In this document: positions 48,269 through 57,873 of the stretch, piece by piece
Layout of the letters: every line of letters begins with the position of its first letter
Numbering within the stretch: position 1 is the first letter of the stretch
Assembly (NCBI GenBank): GCA_951799425.1
Contig: OX637393.1
Span: forward strand, 13,684,744 to 13,748,743
Reading direction: 5' to 3'
Length of the DNA: 64,000 bases
Origin: Ilex aquifolium
Lineage: Eukaryota > Streptophyta > Magnoliopsida > Aquifoliales > Aquifoliaceae
Position numbers and translations under genes: made by a program
The notes under the pieces: generated by a model
The model's database searches: none
The model's input: the letters and a program-made list of their open reading frames with translations, nothing else
Told to the model about the DNA's origin: nothing

Positions 48269-49023
48269 TGAAGGGGTCGATAAATTCTGATTATCATTTG
48301 ACAATTAGACTTGGACACGTGGCACGTTGCACGTACTGAAAAGAGTTATTTGCAATGACTCTACTATGACCAAGCAAGTAGCTAGGCTATCCGGGCCGAG
48401 CAGAGCAATTAGCTAGGCTATCCAGCCGAGCAGAGCAGATAGTTAGGTTGTCCCGAGCTAAAATTGGTCCGACCTAGTAGAGGATAAAACTCGACCGAGC
48501 TGTCATCAAATAGCAACCGAGCTGATCAGAAAGCTCAGAAGGGAAGGAATGAGTTTGGCGTTCGTCACGACCGAACTGTTATGACCGAGCTATTTAAACA
48601 GTGAACGTGGTGCTAAAAAGATGCCTATAATTCAGGCATTCTGGTTAAACGAATGAGCATGATCACAAGATCGAGATAAGGAATTGCTGGAGAGATCTCA
48701 GCAACTTCCTGAACATAATCGCTTAATTGAAGGAATGTGTGCCACCTTGAATCGAAATTCATGGAAACCCTAACTGAACAGGGGTCTATAAAAAGAAAAA
48801 GGAGTCATAGTGAAAGGTACGCTGAATTCTCCCAGTCTTCTTGCATCTTATTGAATTCCATTACTGACTTAAGCATCGGAGTGCCTTCGATCGAAGCACT
48901 TCGATCTTAGGCAGTTCGTTCGTTTTGCAGGAAGGAGATTGGGAAAACAAATTCAGAGAAACACTATCAGAATTAACAATCTATCATTCCAGTAGGAGGT
49001 ATTCTCATTTTTTACCTCTTACA
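48269..49023 (+). repeat. 3' LTR of the LARD
   Basis: It is the partner of 40124-40908 (755 bases), preceded by the polypurine tract and followed by the TSD AATAT. Confidence 0.92.
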
Positions 49024-49028
49024 AATAT

Positions 49029-49984
49029 AAATGTATTAGTTATTATGCAAGAGAGAATGACTCGAGAATAGTTCAGATAAAACTTTGTTGCATGCATTGG
49101 GTTGAGTTTAATCATGACGTGCTAAATCTTAACACTCGAATAGTCCATATAAAACTTTATTGCATAGAGTTGAGTTCAATCATAACATGCTAAATCAGCC
49201 AAACGTAAAGATTTAGCAAGCAAGATGGAGATGTCAAATATTTCTAGTTCTCTTTAAAAAATTTCTACTAAATCATGGTTAGCTTTTGGGTACAAATTAT
49301 TTTATCTTTATGTGGGTTATAAGATGCCTGTTTTTTTTCTTGTTTTAGTTTTGTTTTTTGTTGAGTCTGGATAATGGTTTGCATGCATCACATTGTACTC
49401 TATCCCGCAAAAACTATAAGCTAACAAAATGTAAATGTAATAGGTTAACTTAACTCAGCAAAACTTTGTTATTTTATCCAAAAAAAAATTAAAAGTTTAT
49501 CCCAATTTGTTAGCATTAATTACAAAATTCTATTCATTCATTATATTCTATCAAGAACTATATTTTTTGTTGAATAACAATAGATTGATTACCAAAAACC
49601 AATAAAAACCAAATTCAAGTTATAGACAAAAACTTTTTTGGTGGTTGTTTGATAAAGAATTTGAGTCTTGTCCGTTGAGGGACTTAGATGCTGAGTCAAA
49701 TCATGGATATCTGACTCTAAAGTTTGCGAAGAAGGAGAGTTTGAAAATTTTTCAGGTCTGCTTGCCGCTTAGATGTCACTGCTTAAGACTTTAGGATGTC
49801 ACTCTTTATAGACCTCTCTTTGGTGGAGAGGGTCCTGGTAGATCCCTTGGTTAGTTCCCGTGACATGTGCATCAATTTCATTCTAGTCCAATTGATTCTG
49901 ATCATTCATGTCATAGATAATGTCCCTGAGCTTAAGGGTGAAGCACGAGTTTTAATGGGCTGATTTTTGACGAAAAAAATAACG
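49029..49984. other. Non-coding stretch, nothing recognised
   Basis: AT-rich host sequence between the LARD and the MITE pair. ATAAAACTTTGTTGCATG recurs within the first 100 bases as a short imperfect repeat. I see no gene. Confidence 0.3.
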
Positions 49985-50112
49985 AAAACTAACAGAAATG
50001 TTACATTATAACACTTTTAATATATTAAGGGTACGATGTGAAAAATTTAATATTTGAGAGTGTAAAGCTAGAATTTTGAAATCTTTTAGGGTGTAAAAGT
50101 ACAAAAAGCCCG
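49985..50112. mobile_element. One arm of the fold-back MITE family seen at 4631
   Basis: Phrases such as AACACTTTTAATA, GGGTACGATGTGAAAAATTTAATATTTGAG and AATCTTTTAGGGTGTAAAAGT follow the order of the right arm of the MITE at 4631-4942. The other arm is missing or unrecognisable. Confidence 0.5.
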
Positions 50113-50116
50113 GGAT

Positions 50117-50764
50117 ATTATAATGACCTCCCTCCTCGTTTTTAACATTTTCACTGCATTTACCCTTCTTGTTTATGAAATCGCACTAAACCCCTTGGGT
50201 CGAGAGAACTTATAACAGATTCCCCTTTTGTTAAATTTAATGGTTTCAACTAGCTATTTTACCCTTAAGTAAGAAAACTAATATTTGACCATTTCATTTT
50301 TATTCTTGTAGACAAAATTATAGTTAGATCTATCAATGTAGATGATTAAAAAAAATAATCAAAAAAAGTTTCTGACAAATTTATCGAAATTTAGTTTAAT
50401 TTGTAGGATATTTTTTTGCAACATTTTTGGAGAAATTTAGGACAGATTGTTGTTGACAAATTTTGTAGAGTGAATAAAAGTAAATTTTGATGTTTATAGA
50501 TTTTATTTTATCGATATTAAAATTCAATTTTATAGATAACAACAAAATTTTGACTAATTATTTCATCATTTATATTGATGATCTACTCTCTTATTTTATC
50601 TATAATTAGCAAAAATACAATGGTCAAATATTAGTTTTGCTAGTTAAAGGTAAATTGAGTAGTTAAGCCACTAAATTTGATTGAAGTGGAAGTCTGCTAA
50701 AGTTATCACGTGCTAAGGGGTGCAATGTAATTCGAGAAACAAGGAGGGGATCATTGTAATTTAC
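50117..50764. mobile_element. Fold-back MITE, about 650 bp
   Basis: The two halves are inverted relatives. The ends pair as TAATGACCTCCCTCCTCGTTT and, reversed, AATGATCCCCTCCTTGTTT. Further in, AATATTTGACCATT(T) and AGATGAT/GATGATCTA segments pair again (about 50282-50345 with 50570-50635). Arms are at least 200 bases. There is no coding capacity. It is probably a Mutator- or hAT-like MITE; the TSD is unclear. Confidence 0.65.
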
Positions 50765-51710
50765 CTTAACTATAATTGGTGGATTATTTAGCTTGATAGG
50801 GCTACAGTACTACTGTGGTAACACACCAAAATTAATCTGCAACCGTTTATTTTGATTTTGATTAATTACAACTATTGATAGAAAAAATAAAAAAATCCTT
50901 ACACATATCACGCTTTTATCGAAGGAAACGTGGAGATGTTGTACCAAAAAAGTATTTTTTGGTACCAACATGGATTGCAAGCACCTGTTGGCGTTACTGA
51001 GGTTTCCCAAATAGATTGCTATACACTGATAAAGTTTAGGGTTTAGGGTTTAAGACTTAAACCCACGAAAGCCTGTGCCACATGAACGAAAAAAGTACGT
51101 TGAAGTTATAGAGCCACTTAATAGTTTACAAAGGAAAAGGCATCGATAAATAGCTGTATGGCTTACTTTTGGCAAGCCAGACATTTGCAAGAGCTTGGTG
51201 GAGCTTTAGGACACAAACAGTTTGGTGGGCGCTGGCCTCTGGAAAGACCTTGCATTATAAACCTACTGATTCCCCTCCCTCACCCCCAACAATTACGAAA
51301 GATGGGGCGAGTAAGAAAAGCAATACTTTGCTGATAAACGATGACTAGGACGCATATACAAGGAAAACCAACAGGGAACACTACTAAAAAGAATATCAAA
51401 CGATGAATTTTACAGCTTAGAAATTTTTTGATATTGCCAGAATAACATACAAACCTTTTGCAAAATCTAAGTTTGTTTGCCAAAATGGACAAATTCTATG
51501 TTTGACAAATCATAACATAACAAACATATTATAGCTTTGTATCACCTGCCAAAACGGAAGGTTTTGTTCGCACCAACATTTGAAAACAACCGGTTCTTTA
51601 CTACATACACGGATCATGACAGATTTCTTCAAAATCCCAAAAGACTTCTAGATCAAGAAGAAAGCAGAGCACCTCTTCTTCACACGTATATAGTTCTTAG
51701 AGAAACTTGC
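50765..51710 (-). other. 3' flank and probable 3' UTR of VAMP72
   Basis: No other gene is seen. The first part after the stop at 51711 is likely 3' untranslated sequence. I could not choose a poly(A) signal; an AAATAAAC-like site lies near 50848 on the minus strand but is far away. Confidence 0.3.
51034..51053. promoter_or_regulatory. Short interstitial telomere-like repeat (telo-box)
   Basis: Two full TTTAGGG units and parts of a third stand together. On the minus strand this reads AAACCCTAAACCC, the plant telo-box found in some promoters. It lies about 660 bases beyond the stop of the VAMP72 gene, so it may belong to a neighbouring promoter or be chance. Confidence 0.3.
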
Positions 51711-51860
51711 TCACTTTCCACAGTTGAATCCGTGACAAACAGAGAGAACTATAATGAGTATCAATGCAATCAGAATCCCCAAGACAATCAGCTTGATTTT
51801 CATGTTTTGCAGCCACATTTTCCTCCGCATTTTAGTTCCCGTTGTCCTGAAGTCTTGAGC
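51711..51860 (-). CDS. VAMP721/722-like: VAMP72 last coding exon (membrane anchor)
   Basis: 150 bases from a GGAGCAG acceptor to the TGA stop at 51711-51713. It codes for [20 protein letters not shown], then a hydrophobic anchor of about 20 residues and HGFNCGK. The longer open frame reading back into the intron is not coding. Confidence 0.92.
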   Translation of the reverse strand, partial: AQDFRTTGTKMRRKMWLQNMKIKLIVLGILIALILIIVLSVCHGFNCGK

Positions 51861-54800
51861 CTGCTCCAAGCAAAACATGGAAGACGCACCATGTTTTTCA
51901 AACAATCATAATCATAAAAAAAAAAAAATGGTGCTCATTTACTTTTCTGAGAAGATCTATCTTTCTTGTGTAGCACAGACAGATTATCAGTATTTTTTTC
52001 ATCTATATAACCACCATCTCTTATCATTTTAATACAAGAAGCCACAAAATATGAGATAGTCATGGCCATATAGCTAGCCTAGTTCCGGCATAGGTTAAAC
52101 ATTTGCATCTTCTAAAATCAACTGGAGCCATGGTTATCAAAATTCCAATCTGTATCTCAAAGATCTTACAATCCTACCAGACAAATCAATCCGAGTCTCT
52201 TTTAGAATCCCATATTGGTAGCATCTTAACGAATCATAATCCGAATCTTAAAGGATCGTAGAATCCTTATCCTTATTGTGATTTTACCGATTCAAGTTGT
52301 TGGATTTGTTTGTTAAGTACATAACCCAATTCATATTTATTGTTTTAATACTCAAAAACTCAATCCAAATGTGATTGTCTCGTACAACTATCAGTCTACT
52401 AGTGAATTTTGGCTGATGAAAAAAGTTGCATAAAGTTTTTTTTTTTGGCTACAAAGCACTCTCTTCATTCATTTGTCTTTCTCGTTGAAAATTAAGAACC
52501 ATTACGTTTGATCTCACCAGTATCAAATAGTCTTCCCATTTCACTCACTTTTATTTTTTCTGTTTAGATGTTGAACTGTTAAAGTTGTTTATTCAACAAT
52601 CTCCCAATTTTCTAGTCTCTCCTCTATGTCCATCCCTCTCTAAAGGTTAAGATCAAAATACTTCAATTCTCCTACTCTTCCTCACAACATCCACCAGGAT
52701 AAATCACTCGTCTTTGATTTTTAACCATCTTCAATGTTCAGACTGTAGTTTCTCAAATTTTAATTGTAGCTCTAGGTTTTATGTTTATTTATAACACTTC
52801 GATGCATATAAACTAGGCTTGCATATATTTTGACTCGTTTCTTCCATTTTGTAGGATCTTACAATTTTTGATCTGATCCTACGATCCCAATCTTATTGCT
52901 TTCCTCATCAATCCAATGTAGGATTCCGATTTTAAAAACCTTGTCTGGGAGCCCATTACACCTTGTCAGGGAGCCCATTACACCTTGTCATTGTCTAATT
53001 GCTTTTGTAGGACAATTCTTGCAAATAAAAGGTTAGAAACCCCAACTCGAGGCTCAACTTCAATCAATTAGTATTGGAATCAAATATCAATCCTCCACAA
53101 AATTTCATGGAAGTTTTACAACGGTACCAAATGCCACTTTCAATCAAATAGGGAAAAATCATATTTACCCCATTAAAACACAAGCTGAAATGTAGTTTTT
53201 CGAGCAATATATGAGCCCCCCCCCCCCACCCCCACCCCCCAAAACACACACAAACATACATAGAGGGAGAATGACTGACCTGTTGATGAAGATTCTCAGT
53301 TTTATCCACCAGAAGCTCTATCTTCTCCCCACGATCTAGAACCTAGAGCATGAAACAAAATGAAAATCAACATATGAGCACTCTTTTCAAGAATCATTCC
53401 TGTTTTCCCTTTCTTTTCTTTTTTTCCCCATGTCCCTCTACACGGAAGGCACCTTTTGGGTTCCATGAAAATTGAAACAGCCACGTGATGCTTTACAATG
53501 CAAGTGAAACAAAAGTCCCTGTTTATACAGAGCCCTCACCATGTTCACCACAATCAAAGTGATGAAATAAGGAGACAGTTTCTAGAACAGTAGTATACAT
53601 TGTCTAACAACACATAGAAAGGGCAAAGACTTATCTGCATGCTATCAAAAGACATTGGACCACATTGAAATCACATGTGAGAACATAATGAACAATCAAT
53701 TTCGGGGTTTAGCATTTTCTGATCAAAAAAATAGTCAACCTCGTCAATTTTCGAAGTTTAATATAAAAGATAAGCTACCGTAATAACTTTTTGTAAGCAA
53801 AAATGCGATTTTGTAATAAAAGCAAACACATATTTGATCATTATTTAGTAAAAATATTCTATATGAATCTTAAAATGTAGATAACACACTAGTATATGCA
53901 TATATACTACTATACATGCAATAAAAGCTAGTACTTCAATTTTGATGAGAAATCACCTAACACTATTATTTTTTACCTATTTTCATGTAGCAATTTCCTC
54001 CATGCTTACAGCTTGCTTACTGTAATCCTATGGGTTGCAGCCCAAAAAGGCCTACCCTGAATGGACTAGGATCTACACCCCTACCGAGAGGCAAGTTACC
54101 ATCTCACAGAACATCAAGACAAAAAGACAACAACTCCAGTGTTTATGTGAGACTAAATAGAGCACAAAATTCACCTACAATATCTTGAATGGTTAGAGAC
54201 TCTTCCATTGGCATTGGCACACTTTTTTTCTTCCAAAAACCAGGATTCGGAGAGAGAGTTATTAATTGGTTGAATTACAGTTCTGATTGCTAAACAAAAA
54301 CAGCTAGATCAATACAAGGTGCAACTGGCCAACATCAAAGCATAAAGTATTCCAATATAGGAAACCAGGTTGGTTAATGATAACCATATCTTACAGTATA
54401 GCATGATGGGCAACCAAATGAGAACACATTCATAAATTGAGGTGGATGTAGAGAAGAACGAGCACCAAGACAAGTACGATAGAATCAGAAACCAATACAC
54501 ATATTTTGTCAATTCAAGCAAGTGCTCTCTGGTTAATAAAGGTCTACATCTTGAATTACATCCATGCTTCCCTCAAAAATATAAAAGGAAAAAATTAGAG
54601 TAAAAAGCGCACCAAGTACCACATCCCAAATATATGTATGGATGATATGCAAAAAAAATGCAGAAAGACCTATTTTATACCTTATACCAAGGGCATGGAC
54701 CTAAAATCAAGAAATGGTGTGTTCATAACTCATAGCAGAAGACTACATATTGAAATGATACAAGATTCTAAGGACAATTAAGAAGTAAACAACATGAAAT

Positions 54801-55405
54801 GAAACATATGTTGCAAATCCCAGTAAGATGATTCAATAATACATGCATCATCATTCCTCACTCCAGCTACATGACCAAATCTATCCTCAGTACAATCCAA
54901 TGCATTTGAAATATTTAATCGGAATGTCAAAAACAATGAAAAACATGGCAATTTAGGTCCAATCTCCATGCACTTTGAAGTAGCTAAAATGATTGCATGG
55001 CATGTGGTTCTTCAAATTACATAGTATGCAAATCTAAGCAACAAACTCCTTACCTTCTCAATATTCTCCATCATAACACCTTTTACTTCTGAAACCTGGG
55101 CCTTCACCTTCGCAAGTTTGTTTATCTCCTCAGGATGATCAATGCAGTACTGCATATGCTCCTTTAACTTTGATCTGACAAGGAGAGTATATCGAGATCA
55201 GCTATTGCAACAACCGAAAAATTGTCCACCATATTTTCTCATGGTAATAATTAAACCAAGTACCCAAATTCCTTGTTAAGGCTATTAGCAGGAGCTGTCG
55301 CAGCCTTTCCACCCCCATATTTTGACACAAAATCATCCTTGATGCGGTCTAGAAAAGCCATGGGAACCTGCCTTCCAGCTGATTCATCAGCAACTACACA
55401 ATATG
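51711..55405 (-). CDS. VAMP721/722-like: VAMP72-type R-SNARE (VAMP721/722-like), 3' part of the gene
   Basis: R-SNAREs on secretory vesicles pair with plasma-membrane syntaxin and SNAP33 to drive fusion; plant VAMP721/722 act in secretion, cell-plate formation and defence. Four coding exons are present on the minus strand: 55405-55264, 55174-55054, 53342-53280 and 51860-51711. All have GT-AG borders and phases that join. They encode about 158 residues: the end of the longin domain ([20 protein letters not shown] ... YGGGKAATA), the SNARE motif starting near [16 protein letters not shown] with the central Arg in [11 protein letters not shown], a basic linker (TKMRRKMW) and the C-terminal anchor [19 protein letters not shown] ending HGFNCGK. 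Length and order match the family. The exon for the first 60 or so residues is not found up to 64000. Copia-D lies in that long first intron, in antisense orientation. Confidence 0.9.
52129..52943. mobile_element. MITE-like element in a VAMP72 intron
   Basis: The ends pair as CATGGTTATCAAAATTCCAATC and, reversed, CAAGGTTTTTAAAATCGGAATC. CTGGAGCC before and CTGGGAGCC after may be an imperfect 8-9 bp TSD, which would fit a hAT-like origin. AT-rich interior, no coding sequence. Immediately to the right, ATTACACCTTGTC is duplicated in tandem. Confidence 0.5.
53217..53240 (-). promoter_or_regulatory. G-tract in VAMP72 intron, close to a 5' splice site
   Basis: The plus strand has C11-A-C5-A-C6, so the transcript has G6-U-G5-U-G11 starting 39 bases after the donor of exon 4. 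Such tracts can fold into G-quadruplexes and intronic G-runs can act as splicing enhancers. The role here is inference. CA repeats follow at 53244-53258. Confidence 0.4.
53280..53342 (-). CDS. VAMP721/722-like: VAMP72 exon 4 (SNARE zero layer)
   Basis: A 63-base exon (21 codons) with a GCTCTAG acceptor and a GTCAGT donor. It includes [18 protein letters not shown]; the Arg is the R-SNARE zero-layer residue. A long G-rich tract stands 39 bases downstream of its donor. Confidence 0.9.
53343..55053 (-). other. VAMP721/722-like: VAMP72 intron 3
   Basis: 1711 bases between exons 3 and 4, AT-rich. No supported element or gene inside; the small open frames near 54309-54969 are not coding by any sign I can see. 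Confidence 0.7.
55054..55174 (-). CDS. VAMP721/722-like: VAMP72 exon 3 (start of SNARE motif)
   Basis: 121 bases between a CTTGTCAG acceptor and a GTAAGG donor. It codes for [19 protein letters not shown] and on to [10 protein letters not shown], nearly identical in wording to VAMP721/722 of other plants as I remember them. The intron to exon 2 is only 89 bases. Confidence 0.92.
55264..55405 (-). CDS. VAMP721/722-like: VAMP72 exon 2 (end of longin domain)
   Basis: 142 bases after the acceptor TTATGCAG and before a GTACTT donor. It codes for [17 protein letters not shown] through NSLNKEF, the last strand and helix of the longin domain. The incoming phase needs one base from an upstream exon that is outside the window. 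Confidence 0.9.
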
Positions 55406-56481
55406 CTGCATAATTACAGAACCAGTGATCCTATGTTAACTTGGGTACAGGTAATTAGAGTTTAAAAACTCTGTGCTAATAACCAAAGAGAATAACTATC
55501 AAGAATATCATTCAGATTTTGTAGAGAAAATTTGCATCTTGAATCGGAATTATTAATGGCATATTAAATTTATCAAAGGCGACTCGTGTTCAGTCCTTAA
55601 CTTATCTGTCCCAAGAATATACGCTCTCTATATGAAGGTCACAAGGTGAATCTGTGCTCTTGCAAGAAAATAGTTATTCCTTCTATCTTATTGCACAACC
55701 TACTTACCTTTTAATTTAGATTCTTTAGTGCATTGTGCCCTCAGAATAAAAGAAAAAAAAAGGAAGAGAGAGAGAGAGACATGTGAAAGCCATTAAAGAA
55801 GTTTTTCCACCTTCTAGTGAACCCATTAGTCTGAAATACCACATAAATGCTACTAAATGTTTAAAAATCTTCATATCAGGTCATGTGATGTTTTCATATC
55901 ACAAATCCTGCAAGCATGTCTAACCAAGGAAGACACAGACAAGTTCTACTTTGTTCAACTAACCAAATAAATCTTCTCAATAATTTCCTTCTATACCGAT
56001 GCCAGCTCATCTATTTAAGTAGTTAACAAATCTCTGACAACGTCTTTTTCACCTTTTCTTCATCTACTTTCTTGTCATAGTTATTGTCATCATTTTGCGA
56101 AGCCAGGTTAAACCCATTTTCATATAGGTTTCTTGATCATCTTCTACCCAACTTCTTCCTCCAAAATATCCATTAATGGGAAAGAATGCAAATCTAAATT
56201 CTAAAGCATCCTAGAAGTTTACTGCCGGTATAAAGTTGTGTACTGACCAAACAAAACATGTAGTACCCAAGCAAACATTACAAAAATGTAAAACTAAAGA
56301 ATTGTATTGCAAAAGTTCAATTACGGGAAAAAAATATAAAATATGGTATGACCTTGATTGTATAAGGTCAAACGAATGTAAAACATCAAGTTAATGCAAG
56401 TCAACAAAGTCTTATCCAACTATTTGAGATCAGCTACACAAGTCCTTTTTCGGCATTATACTCTATCGACAGTCATAGTTT
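55406..56481 (-). other. VAMP721/722-like: VAMP72 intron 1, part left of Copia-D
   Basis: No exon was found. Near 56415-56450, CTTATCCAACTATTTGAGATC and AGCTACACAAGTC resemble the 3' phrase found at LINE ends (compare 21456). A GA microsatellite lies near 55765. Confidence 0.55.
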
Positions 56482-56486
56482 ATGGT

Positions 56487-56656
56487 TGTTAAGAGTATTA
56501 GGGTAGTATGTGTAAATTGTTAATAATAAGAGGGTGTATATGTAATTCTTATTATTGTGAGTTAACTATAAATACAAGTTTGTATGAAAGCTAAGTTAAG
56601 TTTTTTAACCTCTCTCCGTTTCTCTATAATATTGTGTTAATTCTCTCAACTTAACA
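56487..56656 (+). repeat. 5' LTR of Copia-D
   Basis: 170 bases from TGTTAAGAG to CTTAACA, with a TATA-like ACTATAAATAC near 56567. Preceded by the TSD ATGGT. Confidence 0.94.
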
Positions 56657-56719
56657 TGGTATCAAAGCGATTACAATCCTAAATAAATTTTAAAAAAAAT
56701 ATTTTGAGGTTACTGAGTT

Positions 56720-57030
56720 TGGCTGTGGTGCTGCCGTCGAAGTCATCACGGTGGTGGAAACACTTGTGGTGGCCTCAGTGGACGTTGGTGGTGACTGTGT
56801 TGTCTGGTGTAGTGGTGTCGTTCGTGGTGGTGGTGTGGCGTTGTTATTGTGGTGGCCTCTGTGGTGTTGACGATTGTTGTGGTGGCCTCTGTGGTGTCGA
56901 TTATGGCACTGTTGATTGCGGGTTGTGGAGTTGTCATCGTCGTTGATTGTGGCACTGTCGTTTGTCATCGTGGAGGCGCTGTCGTTCGTGGTGGTGGTGG
57001 TGTGGTGTTGTTTGTTGTGGTGGTGTCCCT
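56720..57030. repeat. GT/GGT-rich degenerate repeat in the Copia-D leader
   Basis: GTGGTGGCCTCTGTGGTGT and GTCGTTCGTGGTGGTGG recur several times. Overlapping open frames on both strands (His/Thr-rich or Val/Gly-rich) follow from the repeat and are not genes. Confidence 0.7.
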
Positions 57031-57393
57031 GTAAGGCGCCGCTGTCGAAGACCAGCCCTTCTGAAACCCTAATCTACGAGGAAGACAAGATCCAGACCCG
57101 ACTCCACGAGTTTGGATACAAGACCTGAACTCGACCCGAGTCCACGGGTTTAACTCATTTCAAGCCCAGCCCACGGTCCCGGTTCATCCTAGACCGGTTC
57201 AATCCCGATTTGATCTCGGTTCGAGTTTTACCGGTTCAGACCGGTTCCTTCAGGTGCGACTCCGGTTCAGAGGTCCAGTTGGTTTCTTCAGTCCGATTCA
57301 GCTATTTTTTTCACCAGTTCATTCAGTTCCTCCTCCGGTTCATCAGTCCAGCGCCCCCAGGCTGTCCGGTTCAACGGTCCAGCTTGGTGATCC

Positions 57394-57873
57394 TGTGAGA
57401 TCTTGGTGTCCCACATCGGTTAAGGAAGGAAAAGTTGTTGGGCTTATAAGTAAGCCCCTCGCCTTACATAGCATAAGGCTTTTTCTCATGGGTACTGGAA
57501 GGAACAAAACCGTGAGGGCCAGTGGGCCCAAAACGGACAATATTCTGCCATGTGGAGGGTGGGGTGTTACAAGTTAGTATCAGAGCCGACTCTCGCTTGG
57601 ACCGAGTATGGGCCCCTGCCGTGCTCGCGTGTAGTGGGCGGGCAGGTAGCTGACGAGCTGCTGCACGGGGACGTGCAGCCCTGAGGGGGGTGAATTGTAA
57701 GATCCTGGTGTCCCACATCGGTTAGGGAGGGAAAAGTTACTGGGCTTATAAGTAAGCCCCTCGCCTTACATGGCATAAGGCATTTTCCCAGAGATACTGG
57801 GAGGAACAAAACCATGAGGGCCAGTGGGCCCAAAGCAGACAATATTATGTCATGTAGAGGGTGGGGTGTTACA
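57394..57873 (+). mobile_element. TRIM: miniature LTR retrotransposon inside the Copia-D leader
   Basis: Two 178-base LTRs (57394-57571 and 57696-57873) begin TGTGAGATC or TGTAAGATC, share GGTGTCCCACATCGGTTA and end GTGGGGTGTTACA. The 124-base interior starts with a methionine-type primer binding site (TTAGTATCAGAGCC) and ends with a polypurine tract (CTGAGGGGGGTGAAT), leaving no room for genes. Flanks are GATCC and AATCC, an almost intact TSD. The phrase CCCACATCGG is typical of plant TRIM LTRs. The LTRs differ at about 19-20 of 178 sites (about 11%), more than the Copia-D LTRs. Confidence 0.88.

Larger units (their letters stand above)
40124..49023 (+). mobile_element. Large non-coding LTR retrotransposon derivative (LARD), Tat-like, with a nested solo LTR
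   Basis: LTRs at 40124-40908 and 48269-49023 flank the element, with the TSD AATAT (40119-40123 and 49024-49028). The primer binding site TTGGCGCCATCTGTGGG (about 40911) is of the type used by Tat/Athila Ty3/Gypsy elements. The polypurine tract (CTGGGGGCAAA) abuts the 3' LTR at 48268. The interior (40909-48268, of which 41073-43725 is a later solo LTR) shows no recognisable gag or pol, so I call it a LARD that would depend on another element's proteins. The LTRs differ at about 12 of 755 sites (about 1.6%), roughly 0.6 million years by the usual rate, which makes this the youngest datable insertion here. Confidence 0.88.

Noticed and set aside
51861-51905. Upstream extension of the last VAMP72 exon to an in-frame ATG.
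   Set aside because: A clear AG acceptor at 51861-51862 and the family's exon structure show that this is intron sequence.
53064-53279. Continuation of the exon 4 frame into a Gly/Trp-rich peptide.
   Set aside because: It runs past a good GTCAGT donor into the G-tract; the peptide is not part of any SNARE.
56690-57128. Several open frames on both strands rich in His/Thr or Val/Gly.
   Set aside because: They are produced by the GGT/GTG degenerate repeat in the Copia-D leader.
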